Below, piece by piece: positions 63,637-64,000 of a DNA stretch of 64,000 bases. Each line of letters opens with the position of its first letter. Within the stretch, counting starts at the first letter, position 1. The notes beneath the pieces were generated by a model, which saw only the letters and a program-made list of their open reading frames with translations, had not been told where the DNA came from and did no database searches. Position numbers and translations under genes: made by a program. Source of the DNA: Neoceratodus forsteri (taxonomy: Eukaryota > Chordata > Ceratodontiformes > Ceratodontidae); NCBI GenBank assembly GCA_016271365.2, contig CM028129.1, forward strand, positions 1,007,947,501 through 1,008,011,500, in the 5' to 3' direction.

Positions 63637-63959
63637 ATATTGTGCATACTCAGCACTCTATGTGGTGCGTAAAGGAGAAGCTGACATGCTGCACCCAGCA
63701 GCAGGAGGGCCTCTGGACTCCAGTGGGGAGACTGGCCAGGTACGTTGTACCTGCCTTCATGACCAGGGAACCCATGGATTCCCCTTAGTAAACCAGAGTC
63801 CAAGAACTGATCTCCCTACAACAGTGATATCTTCTGTAACACTAGCTGACCAGGTGCTATAGTACCAAACGTGTGAAATGTGTAGAAACTCTAAAGTGTA
63901 TTGTATAGTGGGAGAGCTCTGAGTGTGCAGAACAGGCTGTGACCTGAGGTATAACCTCA

Positions 63960-63961
<2 letters not shown>
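63637..63961. other. Flank right of DIRS-H
   Basis: About 325 bp with no recognisable coding or element sequence. The short open frames here show no domain. Confidence 0.5.

Positions 63962-64000
<39 letters not shown>
63962..64000. repeat. (GT)n microsatellite at the window edge
   Basis: A pure gt dinucleotide run continues to the end of the window. Confidence 0.97.

Noticed and set aside
1..64000. CRISPR array, bacterial operon, phage or toxin-antitoxin system
   Set aside because: No regularly spaced repeats and no prokaryotic gene layout; all recognisable coding sequence is eukaryotic retrotransposon.

Overview
This window looks like vertebrate nuclear DNA made almost entirely of retrotransposons. 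I found no host protein gene, rRNA, tRNA gene, CRISPR array or prokaryotic operon. The mix is many DIRS-type tyrosine-recombinase retrotransposons, two Ty3/Gypsy elements, CR1-like and L1-like LINEs, and a long tRNA-derived SINE. Every coding region is broken by stops and frameshifts. The mix suggests a tetrapod or lobe-finned vertebrate with a large genome; an amphibian such as a caecilian or salamander seems likeliest. That is inference from element content only.

Layout. 1-1077 is the 3' end of a DIRS element (DIRS-A). 1078-2424 is a minus-strand LINE relic. 2425-7411 is DIRS-B, which lacks its left end. 7412-15172 is DIRS-C of a second family; it is interrupted by a minus-strand ORF1-only L1-like element (8632-10245) and by a 600-bp SINE (11164-12468) that itself contains a solo LTR (11574-12281). 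15173-15695 is nondescript flank.

15696-39836 is Gypsy-A, with a 5-bp target duplication (aagac). It has the Gmr1-like order gag-PR-INT-RT-RH and a SCAN-like capsid. Its 5' LTR holds a CR1 (16241-19192), which holds a second SINE copy (17457-18054, 12-bp target duplication). Its 3' LTR holds Gypsy-B on the minus strand (24362-39637), an element with long LTRs, a PNMA-like gag and a tRNA-Thr-type primer site. Gypsy-B in turn holds a structurally complete DIRS (DIRS-I, 26396-31979).

40901-63636 appears to be one DIRS (DIRS-H) whose matching inverted ends are now 22.7 kb apart. Inside it lie a second CR1 with zinc-finger/esterase ORF1 and endonuclease (41070-43245), a 3'-truncated DIRS-E (43246-47968), a 5'-truncated DIRS-D (47969-59186) that contains a complete DIRS-F (53272-59163), and DIRS-G (59302-62637), inserted in the recombinase gene of DIRS-H and lacking RT and RNase H. 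63637-64000 is flank ending in a (GT)n repeat.

How the parts work. In DIRS elements gag, RT/RNase H (with a methyltransferase-like segment) and a tyrosine recombinase act through inverted ends and an internal complementary region, and insertion leaves no target duplication. The Gypsy elements use LTRs, a tRNA primer site, a polypurine tract and integrase. CR1 and L1 use target-primed reverse transcription, and the SINE borrows LINE machinery. The main interest lies in unusual element architectures and in the datable nesting order.
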